Part shown: positions 52,014-60,253 of the stretch, one piece after another
Layout of the letters: every line of letters begins with the position of its first letter
Position numbering within the stretch: the first letter of the stretch is position 1
Assembly (NCBI GenBank): GCA_017541025.1
Contig: JAFXZY010000076.1
Span: 56,654-120,653 of the forward strand
DNA: 64,000 nt
Source of the DNA: Bacteroidaceae bacterium
Lineage (GTDB): Bacteria > Bacteroidota > Bacteroidia > Bacteroidales > Bacteroidaceae
Direction of reading: 5' to 3'
Translations under genes and position numbers: made by a program
Notes under the pieces: generated by a model
Databases searched by the model: none
What the model was told of the DNA's origin: nothing
The model's input: the letters and a program-made list of their open reading frames with translations, nothing else

Positions 52014-53978
52014 ATGAACATGAAAACAATATTCAGTCTTTTGGCAGCCTTATCTCTACCCCTGTTAGCCATTAACGCTCAACAAAACCAAGGGTACCCA
52101 ATTAACCCCGTTCCTTTTACCTCTGTGAAGGTCACTCCATCTACATTCTGGGGGCAGAGACTGGAGGCCAGCAGAAACGTAACCATTCCTCTGGCATTCT
52201 CAAAGTGTGAAGAATCAAAGCGTTATGCAAATTTCTCTAATGCTGCGATTCATCTTAAAGACCCTTCCAAGGTCTTTGAAATAAAGAAAGGGACTTTCCC
52301 TTTCGATGATACAGATCCCTACAAGACCATCGAGGGTGCCAGCTATATTCTTCAGACATATCCTGATAAGAAGTTGGCCGCTTATATCGACTCTGTTCTG
52401 AACGTCATAGCCTCTGCCCAGGAACCCGACGGATACCTGTATACAGCCCGGACACAGAACCCTCAGCATCCGCACGACTGGTCGGGAATGACACGCTGGA
52501 GCAGCGAGGAACAGGGAAGCCACGAGTTATACAATCTTGGCCACATGGTCGAGGGTGCCGTTGCGCATTATCAGGCTACAGGGAGCCGTAAATTCCTGGA
52601 TATTGCCATCAGATTTGCCGACTTGGTCTGCAAGGAGGTGGGACCTAATCCAGGACAGGCGTGTGTAGTACCAGGTCATCAGATTGCCGAGATGGCCTTG
52701 GCAAGACTCTATCTGGCAACGGGTGACAAGAAATATCTGGATGAAGCCAAGTTCCTGCTTGACTATCGCGGAAAGACAAAAGTAAAGCAAGAGTATTCCC
52801 AAAGCCACAAGCCCGTTGTGGAACAGGATGAAGCGGTAGGTCATGCCGTTCGCGCCGCTTATATGTATGCAGGAATGGCCGATGTGGCTGCCTTGACGGG
52901 AGACAAGGATTACATCCGTGCCATAGATGCCATCTGGGACAATATCGTCACCAAGAAGCTGTACATCACCGGTGGTATCGGTGCTACGGGCAACGGTGAG
53001 GCCTTTGGCAAGAACTACGAGCTGCCCAACATGACAGCCTACTGCGAGACTTGTGCCGCTATCGGCAATGTATATGTCAACCACCGCCTGTTCCTGTTGC
53101 ACGGCGAGTCTAAATATTACGATGTATTGGAGCGCACGCTCTACAACGGACTTCTCAGCGGTGTTTCATTAGAGGGTAACGGTTTCTTCTACCCCAACCC
53201 GCTGGAGTCTGAGGGTCAGCACGAGCGCCAGCCTTGGTTCGGCTGTGCCTGCTGCCCCAGCAATATCTGCCGCTTCATCCCGTCGCTGCCAGGCTATGTC
53301 TATGCCGTTAAAGAAAAAGCGATCAATAATACGCCTGCTGTCTATGTGAACCTTTTCCTGTCGAACACATCCACGCTGAATGTAGGTGGCAAGAAGGTCA
53401 GACTGAGCCAGACAACAGATTACCCTTGGAACGGCGATATCACGCTGAAAATCGAGGAGAACAAGGCAGGCGAATTCTGGCTCAATATCCGCCTCCCTGG
53501 CTGGGTCTATAACCAAGTCGTCCCCTCAGACCTCTACACCTACGCAGATGGCAAGAAGCCCAAATTCAACGTCAGCGTAAATGACTTTCAACATCAATTT
53601 TTCCCCTCTAATATAGAATCTGCAAACGGATATATAGCGATGGGTGGTAAGTGGAAGAAAGGCGACGTGATAAAGATCCACTTCGATATGGAGCCCCGTA
53701 TCATCCGTGCCAACGAGAATGTAGAAGCCGACCGTGGCATGCTGTGCGTGGAGCGCGGTCCGCTGGTTTACTGCATCGAGCATCTGGATAATACCATTAA
53801 TATCAAGGAAGCAAAGATTAGCACCGATACGCAGTTCAAGACCGGCAAAACAAAGATTGCCGGCACACCCGTCACCACGCTTATCACCAAGGACACAGGT
53901 CTGACACTCATCCCCTACTATTCCTGGTGTCACAGAGGAAAAGGCAATATGCGCGTATGGATACCAGAAAAGAAATGA
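52014..53978 (+). CDS. GH127 beta-L-arabinofuranosidase
   Basis: 654 residues with a signal peptide ending INAQ. The GH127 zinc and catalytic residues are visible: Glu345 and Cys347 in YCETCAAIGN, and Cys413-Cys414 in GCACCPSN, the second Cys pair acting with zinc as in characterised GH127 enzymes. It releases beta-L-arabinofuranose. The start may be the second ATG two codons in. It is divergent from the GH30 operon and completes an arabinoxylan/arabinan set. Confidence 0.9.
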   Translation: MNMKTIFSLLAALSLPLLAINAQQNQGYPINPVPFTSVKVTPSTFWGQRLEASRNVTIPLAFSKCEESKRYANFSNAAIHLKDPSKVFEIKKGTFPFDDTDPYKTIEGASYILQTYPDKKLAAYIDSVLNVIASAQEPDGYLYTARTQNPQHPHDWSGMTRWSSEEQGSHELYNLGHMVEGAVAHYQATGSRKFLDIAIRFADLVCKEVGPNPGQACVVPGHQIAEMALARLYLATGDKKYLDEAKFLLDYRGKTKVKQEYSQSHKPVVEQDEAVGHAVRAAYMYAGMADVAALTGDKDYIRAIDAIWDNIVTKKLYITGGIGATGNGEAFGKNYELPNMTAYCETCAAIGNVYVNHRLFLLHGESKYYDVLERTLYNGLLSGVSLEGNGFFYPNPLESEGQHERQPWFGCACCPSNICRFIPSLPGYVYAVKEKAINNTPAVYVNLFLSNTSTLNVGGKKVRLSQTTDYPWNGDITLKIEENKAGEFWLNIRLPGWVYNQVVPSDLYTYADGKKPKFNVSVNDFQHQFFPSNIESANGYIAMGGKWKKGDVIKIHFDMEPRIIRANENVEADRGMLCVERGPLVYCIEHLDNTINIKEAKISTDTQFKTGKTKIAGTPVTTLITKDTGLTLIPYYSWCHRGKGNMRVWIPEKK

Positions 53979-53986
53979 TGTTCCTT

Positions 53987-54021
53987 TGATAGTTGACAGG
54001 TGATAGTTGACAGGTCACAGA
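53987..54021. repeat. Heptamer array, TGAYAGK class (5 units)
   Basis: TGATAGT, TGACAGG, TGATAGT, TGACAGG, TCACAGA in register, 9 bases after the GH127 stop. Confidence 0.85.
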
Positions 54022-54024
54022 TAA

Positions 54025-54055
54025 AGGGCGCTTGCTTTCGCAAACGCCCTTTTGT
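54025..54055 (+). terminator. Terminator after GH127
   Basis: AAGGGCG and TTGC pair with GCAA and CGCCCTT around a short loop (about 54025-54051), followed by TTGTT. Confidence 0.7.
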
Positions 54056-54075
54056 TAAGGAATAACGCCTAATGT

Positions 54076-54177
54076 CTAGAGTCCTCCCATACAGCTGGTA
54101 ACGCCCAGGCTGGTCAGAATAGCCGTCAGAATAGCTACTATCGTCTGAATAATAAATTTCCAAGTTTCTTTTTTCAT
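54076..54177 (-). CDS. Smalltalk-type small membrane peptide
   Basis: 33 residues: MKKETWKFIIQTIVAILTAI, then LTSLGVTSCMGGL. This matches the Bacteroidales family named smalltalk protein (KKxTW start, single hydrophobic helix, GVTSC end). Function is unknown; the C-terminal LGVTSC could be a lipobox-like or membrane-anchor end. In other Bacteroidales it is commonly found next to an HU-type gene, as here (305 bases away, same strand). Confidence 0.85.
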   Translation of the reverse strand: MKKETWKFIIQTIVAILTAILTSLGVTSCMGGL

Positions 54178-54348
54178 CTTAGCTTAGTAGTTTAATAGGT
54201 TAATAGATTTTTCTTGAGAAGTTAAAGAAGTTAAAGGAGTTATCGGCCTTGCGGCCTGAGAAGTTAAAGCCGATAGTTATACACGTGTAATGGTAATGGC
54301 TTAACTACTTAACTTCCGAATTCTTAACTACTGAAATAATTCTCTATT
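54178..54348. other. Non-coding repeat-rich gap
   Basis: No gene seen. It holds two AAGTTAAAG 9-mers followed by GAGTTATCG (near 54220-54246), a GC-rich CGGCCTTGCGGCC hairpin (near 54244-54256) and AT-rich sequence leading into the long heptamer array. Confidence 0.6.
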
Positions 54349-54453
54349 GGTTAGAGGTTAGCGGTTAAAGGTTAGAGGTTAGAGTTATAAACCGTAAACT
54401 GTAAACCGTAAACTGTAAACTCTCTAAACTCTAAACTATCAACTCTAAACTCT
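54349..54453. repeat. Long heptamer array (15 units in strict register)
   Basis: Five GGTTARM units, GTTATAA, four ACYGTAA units, then ACTCTCT, AAACTCT, AAACTAT, CAACTCT, AAACTCT, all with 7-base spacing and no slip over 105 bases. The unit sequence drifts along the array. Confidence 0.9.
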
Positions 54454-54479
54454 AAAGAGGGGCCCGAAGGCCCGCTCTT
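54454..54479 (-). terminator. Terminator of the HU-like gene
   Basis: On the minus strand AGAG and GGGCC pair with GGCCC and CTCT around TTC, then TTT. It starts at the end of the heptamer array. Confidence 0.75.
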
Positions 54480-54481
54480 CA

Positions 54482-55030
54482 CTAGTCTTCATCCTCCCCG
54501 CCCTGGTTAGGGTTCACGTTGGTTCCACCTCCGTTCTCGTTCCCCTCGCCATTGGGAGAGGGGTCAGGGGTGAGGCTGTTGTCTTCGTCTTCAACCGTTC
54601 CTGGGTCGCTGGAGGTTACACGCTTCACTTCGTCGCCGTTGCGGTCGTAGCAAGTGATTTGGATGGCAGTGTTTGCCAGTTCGTCCTTCAGGTCAACATC
54701 GGGCGTGAAGATGATACGGCGACTGCGAATCAGGGAGGTCTTTACCTCGTTCACGTTGGCAACGCTCTTGGCACGGAGGCCGAATCGCATACTGCCCAAG
54801 CCGGGGATGGCTACGCTGTGGCCTTCGGTGGCCCAAGCCTTGATTACCTCGCCAGCTGCATCCCAGCAGGCCTGCATCACGCCTTTGCTCACTCCGCTGC
54901 GTAGGGCAGCCTCCTTGATAACCTTCTGTTGGGTCAGCGTGGCATACAACTCGGGTGCCATCACATAGCGGTAAGTACCTTCGTACTTGCCAATCTTGAT
55001 TTTCGTTTCGTTTGCTTTTACTTTCAACAT
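54482..55030 (-). CDS. HU-like DNA-binding protein with disordered tail
   Basis: 182 residues. Residues 1-125 follow the Bacteroidales HU-like fold (KIGKYEGTYRYVMAPELY, ALRSGVSKGVMQACWDAAGEVI, VAIPGLGSMRFGLRAK). From about residue 140 the tail is acidic and Asn/Gly-rich. It includes SLTPDPSPNGEGNE, which comes from an in-frame C/G-run element. Probably a nucleoid or locus-specific DNA-binding protein. Its promoter lies about 140 bases upstream. Confidence 0.85.
   Translation of the reverse strand: MLKVKANETKIKIGKYEGTYRYVMAPELYATLTQQKVIKEAALRSGVSKGVMQACWDAAGEVIKAWATEGHSVAIPGLGSMRFGLRAKSVANVNEVKTSLIRSRRIIFTPDVDLKDELANTAIQITCYDRNGDEVKRVTSSDPGTVEDEDNSLTPDPSPNGEGNENGGGTNVNPNQGGEDED
54540..54574. 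repeat. Palindromic C/G-run mini-element, copy 4 (in the HU-like gene)
   Basis: TCCCCTCGCCATTGGGAG followed by AGGGGTCAGGGGTGAGG. Encodes LTPDPSPNGEG in frame, a peptide I recognise from unrelated Bacteroidetes proteins. Confidence 0.75.
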
Positions 55031-55175
55031 AGCTTTGTGTTTGTTTTGTAAATAAAATTTTTAATACTCACTTTGAACCGGTTCTTTGTCGCCACTTAGG
55101 GAGAAAATTCCGTTTAGTTAGGCAGTTTTTGCCGCCTAGTTAGCGGAGCAATTCCTCACTTTGTTTTTGACACTG

Positions 55176-55208
55176 CAAAGGTACGACATAAAAAGGGTGG
55201 TGTCCAAA
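55176..55208 (-). promoter_or_regulatory. Promoter of the HU-like gene
   Basis: Minus-strand TTTG (55205-55208), 21 bases, TACCTTTG (55176-55183). The leader of about 140 bases contains an imperfect inverted repeat (CTAACTAGGCGG and CTGCCTAACTAAACGG). Confidence 0.65.
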
Positions 55209-55298
55209 TAATTTGCACCATTCGCCTGATAAAACGTATTTTTCGTGCTCAGTTTTTCGCACTTCGTTTTTAGGACACACGTTTTATGGCCCCAACTT

Positions 55299-55428
55299 GA
55301 TACAGTATACAGTATACAGTTTTCCAAAAATGATGGACAAAAGTCTTATTATATTATTATTTATAATATATAATAAGCACTAATTCCGTTTCTCAAAAAA
55401 AACTGTATACTGTATAACTGTATACTGT
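55299..55428. repeat. Heptamer arrays forming inverted arms
   Basis: Left arm 55299-55319: GATACAG, TATACAG, TATACAG. Right arm 55403-55428: CTGTATA twice, one extra A, CTGTATA, CTGT. The arms are reverse complements around an AT-rich middle of about 80 bases. Located between the HU-like gene and the antitoxin. Confidence 0.85.
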
Positions 55429-55464
55429 GCAGCTGGAAAATGTACATAAAAAAGTACACGTTTG

Positions 55465-55496
55465 TTTGGAAGTCTCGAATTAAAGCTATAACTTTG
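55465..55496 (+). promoter_or_regulatory. Promoter of the antitoxin gene
   Basis: TTTG (55465-55468), 20 bases, TAACTTTG (55489-55496), 26 bases before ATG 55523. Confidence 0.75.
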
Positions 55497-55522
55497 CAGC
55501 AGAACAACAAGAATATAGGATT

Positions 55523-55777
55523 ATGACTTCACTTACATTTACCGATTTCAGAAAGAACATGGCCAGTTCGTTTGACCTTGTAGATGCTGGCGAACATGTG
55601 TTCATCAACAGAGGGAGCAAAAGGATGTATGCTATCATCCCCATAGAAGATGATGACCTGACAATTACCCCCGCATTGGCTGCTAAAATAGAGAAAGCCA
55701 GGAGGGAGTATAAGGAAGGAAAAGGTGTGTCCCTAAAAACTCACGAAGATATTGATAAATATTTTGAATCGCTGTAG
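55523..55777 (+). CDS. Phd/YefM-like antitoxin
   Basis: 84 residues. The N-terminal half (SLTFTDFRKNMASSFDLVDAGEHVFINRGSKRMYAIIPI) matches the Phd/YefM DNA-binding fold, and the C-terminal half is charged, as in toxin-wrapping antitoxin tails. It likely represses its own promoter. The toxin gene that should follow is only a remnant. Confidence 0.8.
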   Translation: MTSLTFTDFRKNMASSFDLVDAGEHVFINRGSKRMYAIIPIEDDDLTITPALAAKIEKARREYKEGKGVSLKTHEDIDKYFESL

Positions 55778-55778
55778 T

Positions 55779-55883
55779 ATGTACGAGGTTAATGCGGCTC
55801 ATGACCGTATCATCTACGACATTTACGACGAGACTTTGGTCGTATTAGTCATCGAAACCGAGGGGCATTATAATGACAAGTAG
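55779..55883 (+). pseudogene. Truncated Txe/YoeB-type toxin remnant
   Basis: 34 codons starting 1 base after the antitoxin stop: MYEVNAAHDRIIYDIYDETL and then VVLVIETEGHYNDK. This is the C-terminal part of Txe/YoeB toxins, with the conserved DRIIY and final GHYxDK, but the first 50 or so residues, including a catalytic Glu, are absent. The antitoxin-toxin spacing suggests an internal deletion. Unlikely to be an active ribonuclease. Confidence 0.75.
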
Positions 55884-56512
55884 ATTGCCAGTCATACCAC
55901 ACCCCAAAAATAACTATTCGCCGAAGTCTGTTTGGCAGAAGCCTTCCGGTAAAAAGACATATTAATACTTCGCTTTCTGCACCCTTTTTTATGTCATTTG
56001 CAAGGGAATCCAGCAAAATTGATTACTTTCTTTAATATTTCATGCTGATTGTTGCACTTGTATTAGAAAAAACAACTATATTTGCTTTCGACTCTTGATG
56101 ATTGCACCTCTTTTGGTAATGTGAACGTGTTCATGGAACCATAATGTCAGGCATCACCCCATCTGAACGTTGGGGCAAAATGAGAGTCACTACATATTGG
56201 AAAGGCGTTTACTTAACGCATGTCTTCTACTCTTCAAACGTCGAACACTTGAAGAAACTCTGTAGAAGTTATGCAACAGTAGATGTCCGTGGGATGTGTT
56301 TATATGCGTTCCCTCTTTGAGGAATACTATATTCATATCGGCGTGGGCTTCGAAGTTGCTTATCTTTCAGAGTTAGGCAAGTTCGACGGCCTGAAGAGTG
56401 AGATAAGTAACAAGTACGGATCTCACGCTTTTATTGTGTAGTTAGCATTATCTAGTATCAAGAACCGTTCTTATTTGAGGTCGTAGGAACAAACTTTTAT
56501 TATAAAAAACTT
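55884..56512. other. Decayed accessory stretch with short ORF fragments
   Basis: About 630 bases without a convincing gene. Two overlapping plus-strand ORFs, 56180-56320 (46 codons, MRVTTYWKGVYLTHVFYSSN...) and 56304-56441 (45 codons, MRSLFEEYYIHIGVGFEVAY...), could be one frameshifted coding remnant. I do not recognise either. The rest is AT-rich. Confidence 0.4.
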
Positions 56513-58849
56513 ATGGATAAGGGCCAAAATGTATTGCGCTATTTCAAGTTTTCAAATTTCAAGCAATTTATAAGTGTGAAAGGATTATTCATACCTTTAC
56601 TTGTTTTAACAACAATGCTTATGCCTATGCAGTTGTGGTCACAATACCATGACGAATATGTTGTCGGTACCGCCCATGCTAGCCGATTAGGACAGTCAAT
56701 AACACTGACCGTTCCTACTAAATGGCAAGAGTATTACAACTCGCACAATGGATATGATGGGTACAGCTGGCAGGCTGTCGGAAAAGGTGTTTCTTTACAA
56801 GGTGGAAATTCTAAATCCACCACACAAGGCATCTATGTTGATATAGAAAAACTGAGCAGCAGTGCACAAGTGTGGTGTACGTTACACTATTATCTTGGCG
56901 GGCAGTATGGAACCCCTTGGTATACCACACTGATTTGGAATATAGCTCCTCCCATATACGTGGAAAGCATCACGCTCAGCCAAACATCAAAGTCTTTGAA
57001 TGTTGGTGAGACCCTACAGCTCAATGCCCAAGTAAATCCGTCAGATGCAGAAATACAAAGAGTTACATGGTCGTCTTCCAACGAGAGGGTAGCTACTGTA
57101 TCTGACGATGGACTTGTAACTGCTCTGAAAGCGGGTAGTGCCACCATCACCTGTACTGCGGTTGACCAAGCCAAGAATGCCAAAGCTTATTGCAGTATTA
57201 CTGTTACTGGAGAAGATGTAGTAGAAGGTGATTGGTCAATGAGTGGTAACTATGATATAAAATGGTATAATAAGAATCAGGATGAGTTTACTCTTTCAAC
57301 AAATAAAGAATTGGCGGGTATGGCCTATCTTATTAATAATGGATACACAAAATTTGAGGAAAAAACTATCAAACTGACAAATAACATAGACCTCAGTGGA
57401 AAGAAATGGGTTCAGTGTAATGACTTTAAGGGTGTATTTGATGGGCAGGGGCATACTATATTTGGAGTGTATATAGGAAATGACGAATATCAGCAGACTA
57501 AATTTGGTTTTTGGAAAAATATTACTAATGCAACCATAAAAAGTATAAATTTACAAGGCATTGCAGATGTCAAATACGAGTATAGTAATACATATTTAGG
57601 TGCATTGGTAGGATATGCTAATCAAAGCACTATCCAAAACTGTACTGTTGATATGGATTTTTTTTATGATAGGGATGAAAAGACTTCATATTCAGGAAAT
57701 AATGCTTATATCGGTGGGATTTGTGGTTATGGTGGCAAAATTTCCAATAGTATCTTCATGGGGAATTTCACATGTGATGCTTCAACATCTAATCTTATTA
57801 TAGGAGGTATTGCAGGTAGTTCTAATAGTATTGAGTATTGCGAATCATATATCTATAAAATATCTGCAAAAACTAAGCGAGTATTAGGCGTAAAGTGGAC
57901 TGTATGTGGAATAGGAGAAAGCAACGTAATATGTTGTTGCAGCATTATTGGTGATATTGATATTGCTTGTGGATGGACTGGCTCCGGGGCTGCAGAAGAC
58001 AAATACTATATTGGAGGTATAACAAGTTCCTCCGCCACAAACTGTTATTCTTCTGTTAAAAAAATGGTATGCACCTCAAATTATGCCCCACGCCTCTTTT
58101 TTGGTGGAATTAGTTCTGGAAAATCAGTCAACGCATGCTTCAGTAATTCAGATGTGGAGGTGGATGTTAAGGGTAATGCTGTGTTGAATAGAATGTATGA
58201 TGGCACAACATTAACTTCTGAACAGATGAAGAGCAGTGCATTTTTGGATGAACTAAATGTGTATCCTATTCTGGAAATGGGTGGTCCTGTATGGAAACAA
58301 AAAGACGGAGATTATCCCTATATAAATGACATTTGGGATGATGAACCCGTTTCGCATGACGAAAAATGTGCCACACCAACTATCGGCTATGCAAACGGGA
58401 AATTAACGTTTCAGAGCGAAACAGAAGGGGTGGAATTCCATTCCTCTATCACGGACACAGACATAAAAGATTACATTACAAGCGTCATAGATTTGACCGC
58501 AACCTATAACATAAGCGTTTACGCCACAAAAGAAGGCTATGAGAATAGCGATACTGCTACTGCCACCCTTTGCTGGATTGACGCCGAGCCCTTTGCTGAG
58601 GGAACAAAGGAAGCAGAGGACAATGTTAAAGAAGTAAAGGCAATGCCTGTTTTGATACAAGCCAACAATGGAGTATTGAACATATCAGGTGCCCCAGATG
58701 GTGCAGATATTTTTGTTTATGACACTGGTGGCAGACAGCTTGGCACCACAAAAGCGATAAATGAAACAGCAAAGATAGTAATATCCCAAGTGCCCCAGAT
58801 AGTAATTGTAAAGATAGGTGACAAAGCAGTTAAAGTACATATGAAGTAA
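56513..58849 (+). CDS. Secreted BIG2/GLUG surface protein with T9SS-like tail
   Basis: 778 residues. A long N-terminus with a hydrophobic signal segment (GLFIPLLVLTTMLMPMQLWSQ, cut after SQ) precedes a beta domain, then a BIG2 Ig-like repeat (about residues 150-232, with SLNVGETLQLNAQVNPSDA and VTALKAGSATITC). GLUG-like repeats follow (FDGQGHTIFGVYI, GALVGYANQSTIQNC, IGGICGYGGKISNS). The C-terminal 70 residues (GVLNISGAPDGADIFVYDTG) look like a type IX sorting domain. It is more AT-rich than its neighbours, hinting at transfer. Function unknown, perhaps adhesion. Confidence 0.75.
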   Translation: MDKGQNVLRYFKFSNFKQFISVKGLFIPLLVLTTMLMPMQLWSQYHDEYVVGTAHASRLGQSITLTVPTKWQEYYNSHNGYDGYSWQAVGKGVSLQGGNSKSTTQGIYVDIEKLSSSAQVWCTLHYYLGGQYGTPWYTTLIWNIAPPIYVESITLSQTSKSLNVGETLQLNAQVNPSDAEIQRVTWSSSNERVATVSDDGLVTALKAGSATITCTAVDQAKNAKAYCSITVTGEDVVEGDWSMSGNYDIKWYNKNQDEFTLSTNKELAGMAYLINNGYTKFEEKTIKLTNNIDLSGKKWVQCNDFKGVFDGQGHTIFGVYIGNDEYQQTKFGFWKNITNATIKSINLQGIADVKYEYSNTYLGALVGYANQSTIQNCTVDMDFFYDRDEKTSYSGNNAYIGGICGYGGKISNSIFMGNFTCDASTSNLIIGGIAGSSNSIEYCESYIYKISAKTKRVLGVKWTVCGIGESNVICCCSIIGDIDIACGWTGSGAAEDKYYIGGITSSSATNCYSSVKKMVCTSNYAPRLFFGGISSGKSVNACFSNSDVEVDVKGNAVLNRMYDGTTLTSEQMKSSAFLDELNVYPILEMGGPVWKQKDGDYPYINDIWDDEPVSHDEKCATPTIGYANGKLTFQSETEGVEFHSSITDTDIKDYITSVIDLTATYNISVYATKEGYENSDTATATLCWIDAEPFAEGTKEAEDNVKEVKAMPVLIQANNGVLNISGAPDGADIFVYDTGGRQLGTTKAINETAKIVISQVPQIVIVKIGDKAVKVHMK

Positions 58850-58934
58850 TAGAAAAAGGGAATACTCCGTACATGTACGAAGACTTGGCAAGAAAGTGCT
58901 GATTATGCATTAATCAGAGGTTAACAGATACTTT

Positions 58935-58970
58935 AAAAGGCTCCGACTTCATAAAAGTTGGGGCCTTTTT
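58935..58970 (+). terminator. Terminator after the BIG2 gene
   Basis: AAAGGC, CC and ACTT pair with AAGT, GG and GCCTTT around a short loop, followed by TTTT. Confidence 0.85.
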
Positions 58971-58991
58971 ACAAACAAATAAGACAAGGCG

Positions 58992-59022
58992 TTGGCTACC
59001 TCATTATTATTTTATACCTTTG
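58992..59022 (+). promoter_or_regulatory. Promoter of the HIRAN-like gene, fixing its start
   Basis: TTG (58992-58994), 20 bases, TACCTTTG (59015-59022). A TTG start at 58992 would lie in the promoter itself, so ATG 59049 is used. Confidence 0.75.
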
Positions 59023-59048
59023 CTTGCCGAAAAATTGGCCTATCGAAA

Positions 59049-60248
59049 ATGACGGTAAAAAGATTGCACATAGTTGCACTTCCATATTACGAGGTTGGCG
59101 AGTGTCTGGACGAGTTTCTTGCCCAGGCGCCAGGACTTGCCATGACGTTGCGACCTGAGCCCAAGAACAGGGTGGATGCTAATGCCATCTGCGCCTACGA
59201 CTGGCAAGGGCGTAAGGCGGGCTATGTGGCTGTGCATGACCAGCAGGAGGCGTGGCAGATGTTGCGTGGCAGTGGGCGCCGCTCGCTGAGAGGACGCATA
59301 ACAGAAGTAAACGCAGCGCATAAGTGTGTCGTTTTCGAGTGCCATGTGGAAACGATGGGCGAGGTGGAAGAACTGTTCCCCGAGTCCACACTTCTGGAGT
59401 GGTCGTATAGCGGGCCTGAAATGGCTCCCACACAGGAGTTGATGACGCTGGAGTATATGATGGACGAGATAGGTGAGCGGTTAGACGAGCATGAAAGCTG
59501 GGACGAAACAGAGCGCGAGGCCTTTGTAATGCTTACACAAAAGTTCTGTACATTATCGAAATACGACCTGAGCGGCGAGATGTGCGATTACCGTCGCAGG
59601 CTATGTCTGCGGTTGCTTGCAACGAAGGACAGTGCGTTGCAGCCACTGGCAGATGAACTGAAAATGACCTATGGTCGGGCAGGACGCGAGTCGCTGGGCG
59701 GCGATGTGCTGGACTACTGGCAGGGCGTTTTCGCAGACCCCGAAATGATGAGTTCTCTTCTGGTCCACCGCAAGGAGTATGATGTGGAGCGGATTAGGTT
59801 GGAACTGGAGCAGTTCCCCGAAGCAATGTATCTGGTATGGCAGGAAGACCGCAGACATTTCGCAGCCAAACTGCTGTATTTGCATGTGCCAAGAAAGGTA
59901 TTGTGGCGTCTTATTTCGGGCATTGCCTTCTGCGAAGCAGTAGAAAAACGCGACAAGGTTTACAAGGCCATAGCTGGAAAAAATATCTGTATCGAAGATA
60001 TGAGAGGGTTCCTGGACGAAATAATAGAGATTGCTCTAACGCTCACAAACGATGAGATAAAGGGGCTTCTGCTGACGCTGGGGAATCTGAACATGAAATA
60101 CGAACATGCCTTTGACGAACAGCTCTTTAAAATGTATGACAAACTGGGTATTCCAAGGTCAGAGATCCAGAACATCTTTAAAACAGGCAGCAACTGCCAA
60201 GTATTCAACGGACTGACATCTGGTGAATTCGGTAAACAATTACAATAG
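59049..60248 (+). CDS. HIRAN-like domain protein with C-terminal GSNCQVFNG motif
   Basis: 399 residues. The N-terminal 100 resemble a HIRAN domain, a DNA-end/3'-end recognition fold: RLHIVALPYYEVGE, TLRPEPKNRVDANAICAYDW, KAGYVAV. The rest is helical with many charged residues, no enzyme motif seen. The last 25 residues contain FKTGSNCQVFNG, repeated near the start of the next gene. The next ORF begins 6 bases after this stop. Function unknown. Confidence 0.6.
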   Translation: MTVKRLHIVALPYYEVGECLDEFLAQAPGLAMTLRPEPKNRVDANAICAYDWQGRKAGYVAVHDQQEAWQMLRGSGRRSLRGRITEVNAAHKCVVFECHVETMGEVEELFPESTLLEWSYSGPEMAPTQELMTLEYMMDEIGERLDEHESWDETEREAFVMLTQKFCTLSKYDLSGEMCDYRRRLCLRLLATKDSALQPLADELKMTYGRAGRESLGGDVLDYWQGVFADPEMMSSLLVHRKEYDVERIRLELEQFPEAMYLVWQEDRRHFAAKLLYLHVPRKVLWRLISGIAFCEAVEKRDKVYKAIAGKNICIEDMRGFLDEIIEIALTLTNDEIKGLLLTLGNLNMKYEHAFDEQLFKMYDKLGIPRSEIQNIFKTGSNCQVFNGLTSGEFGKQLQ

Positions 60249-60253
60249 GAATT

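Noticed and set aside
54349-54453. CRISPR-like array
   Set aside because: The repeats are contiguous 7-mers without spacers, and no cas genes are present.
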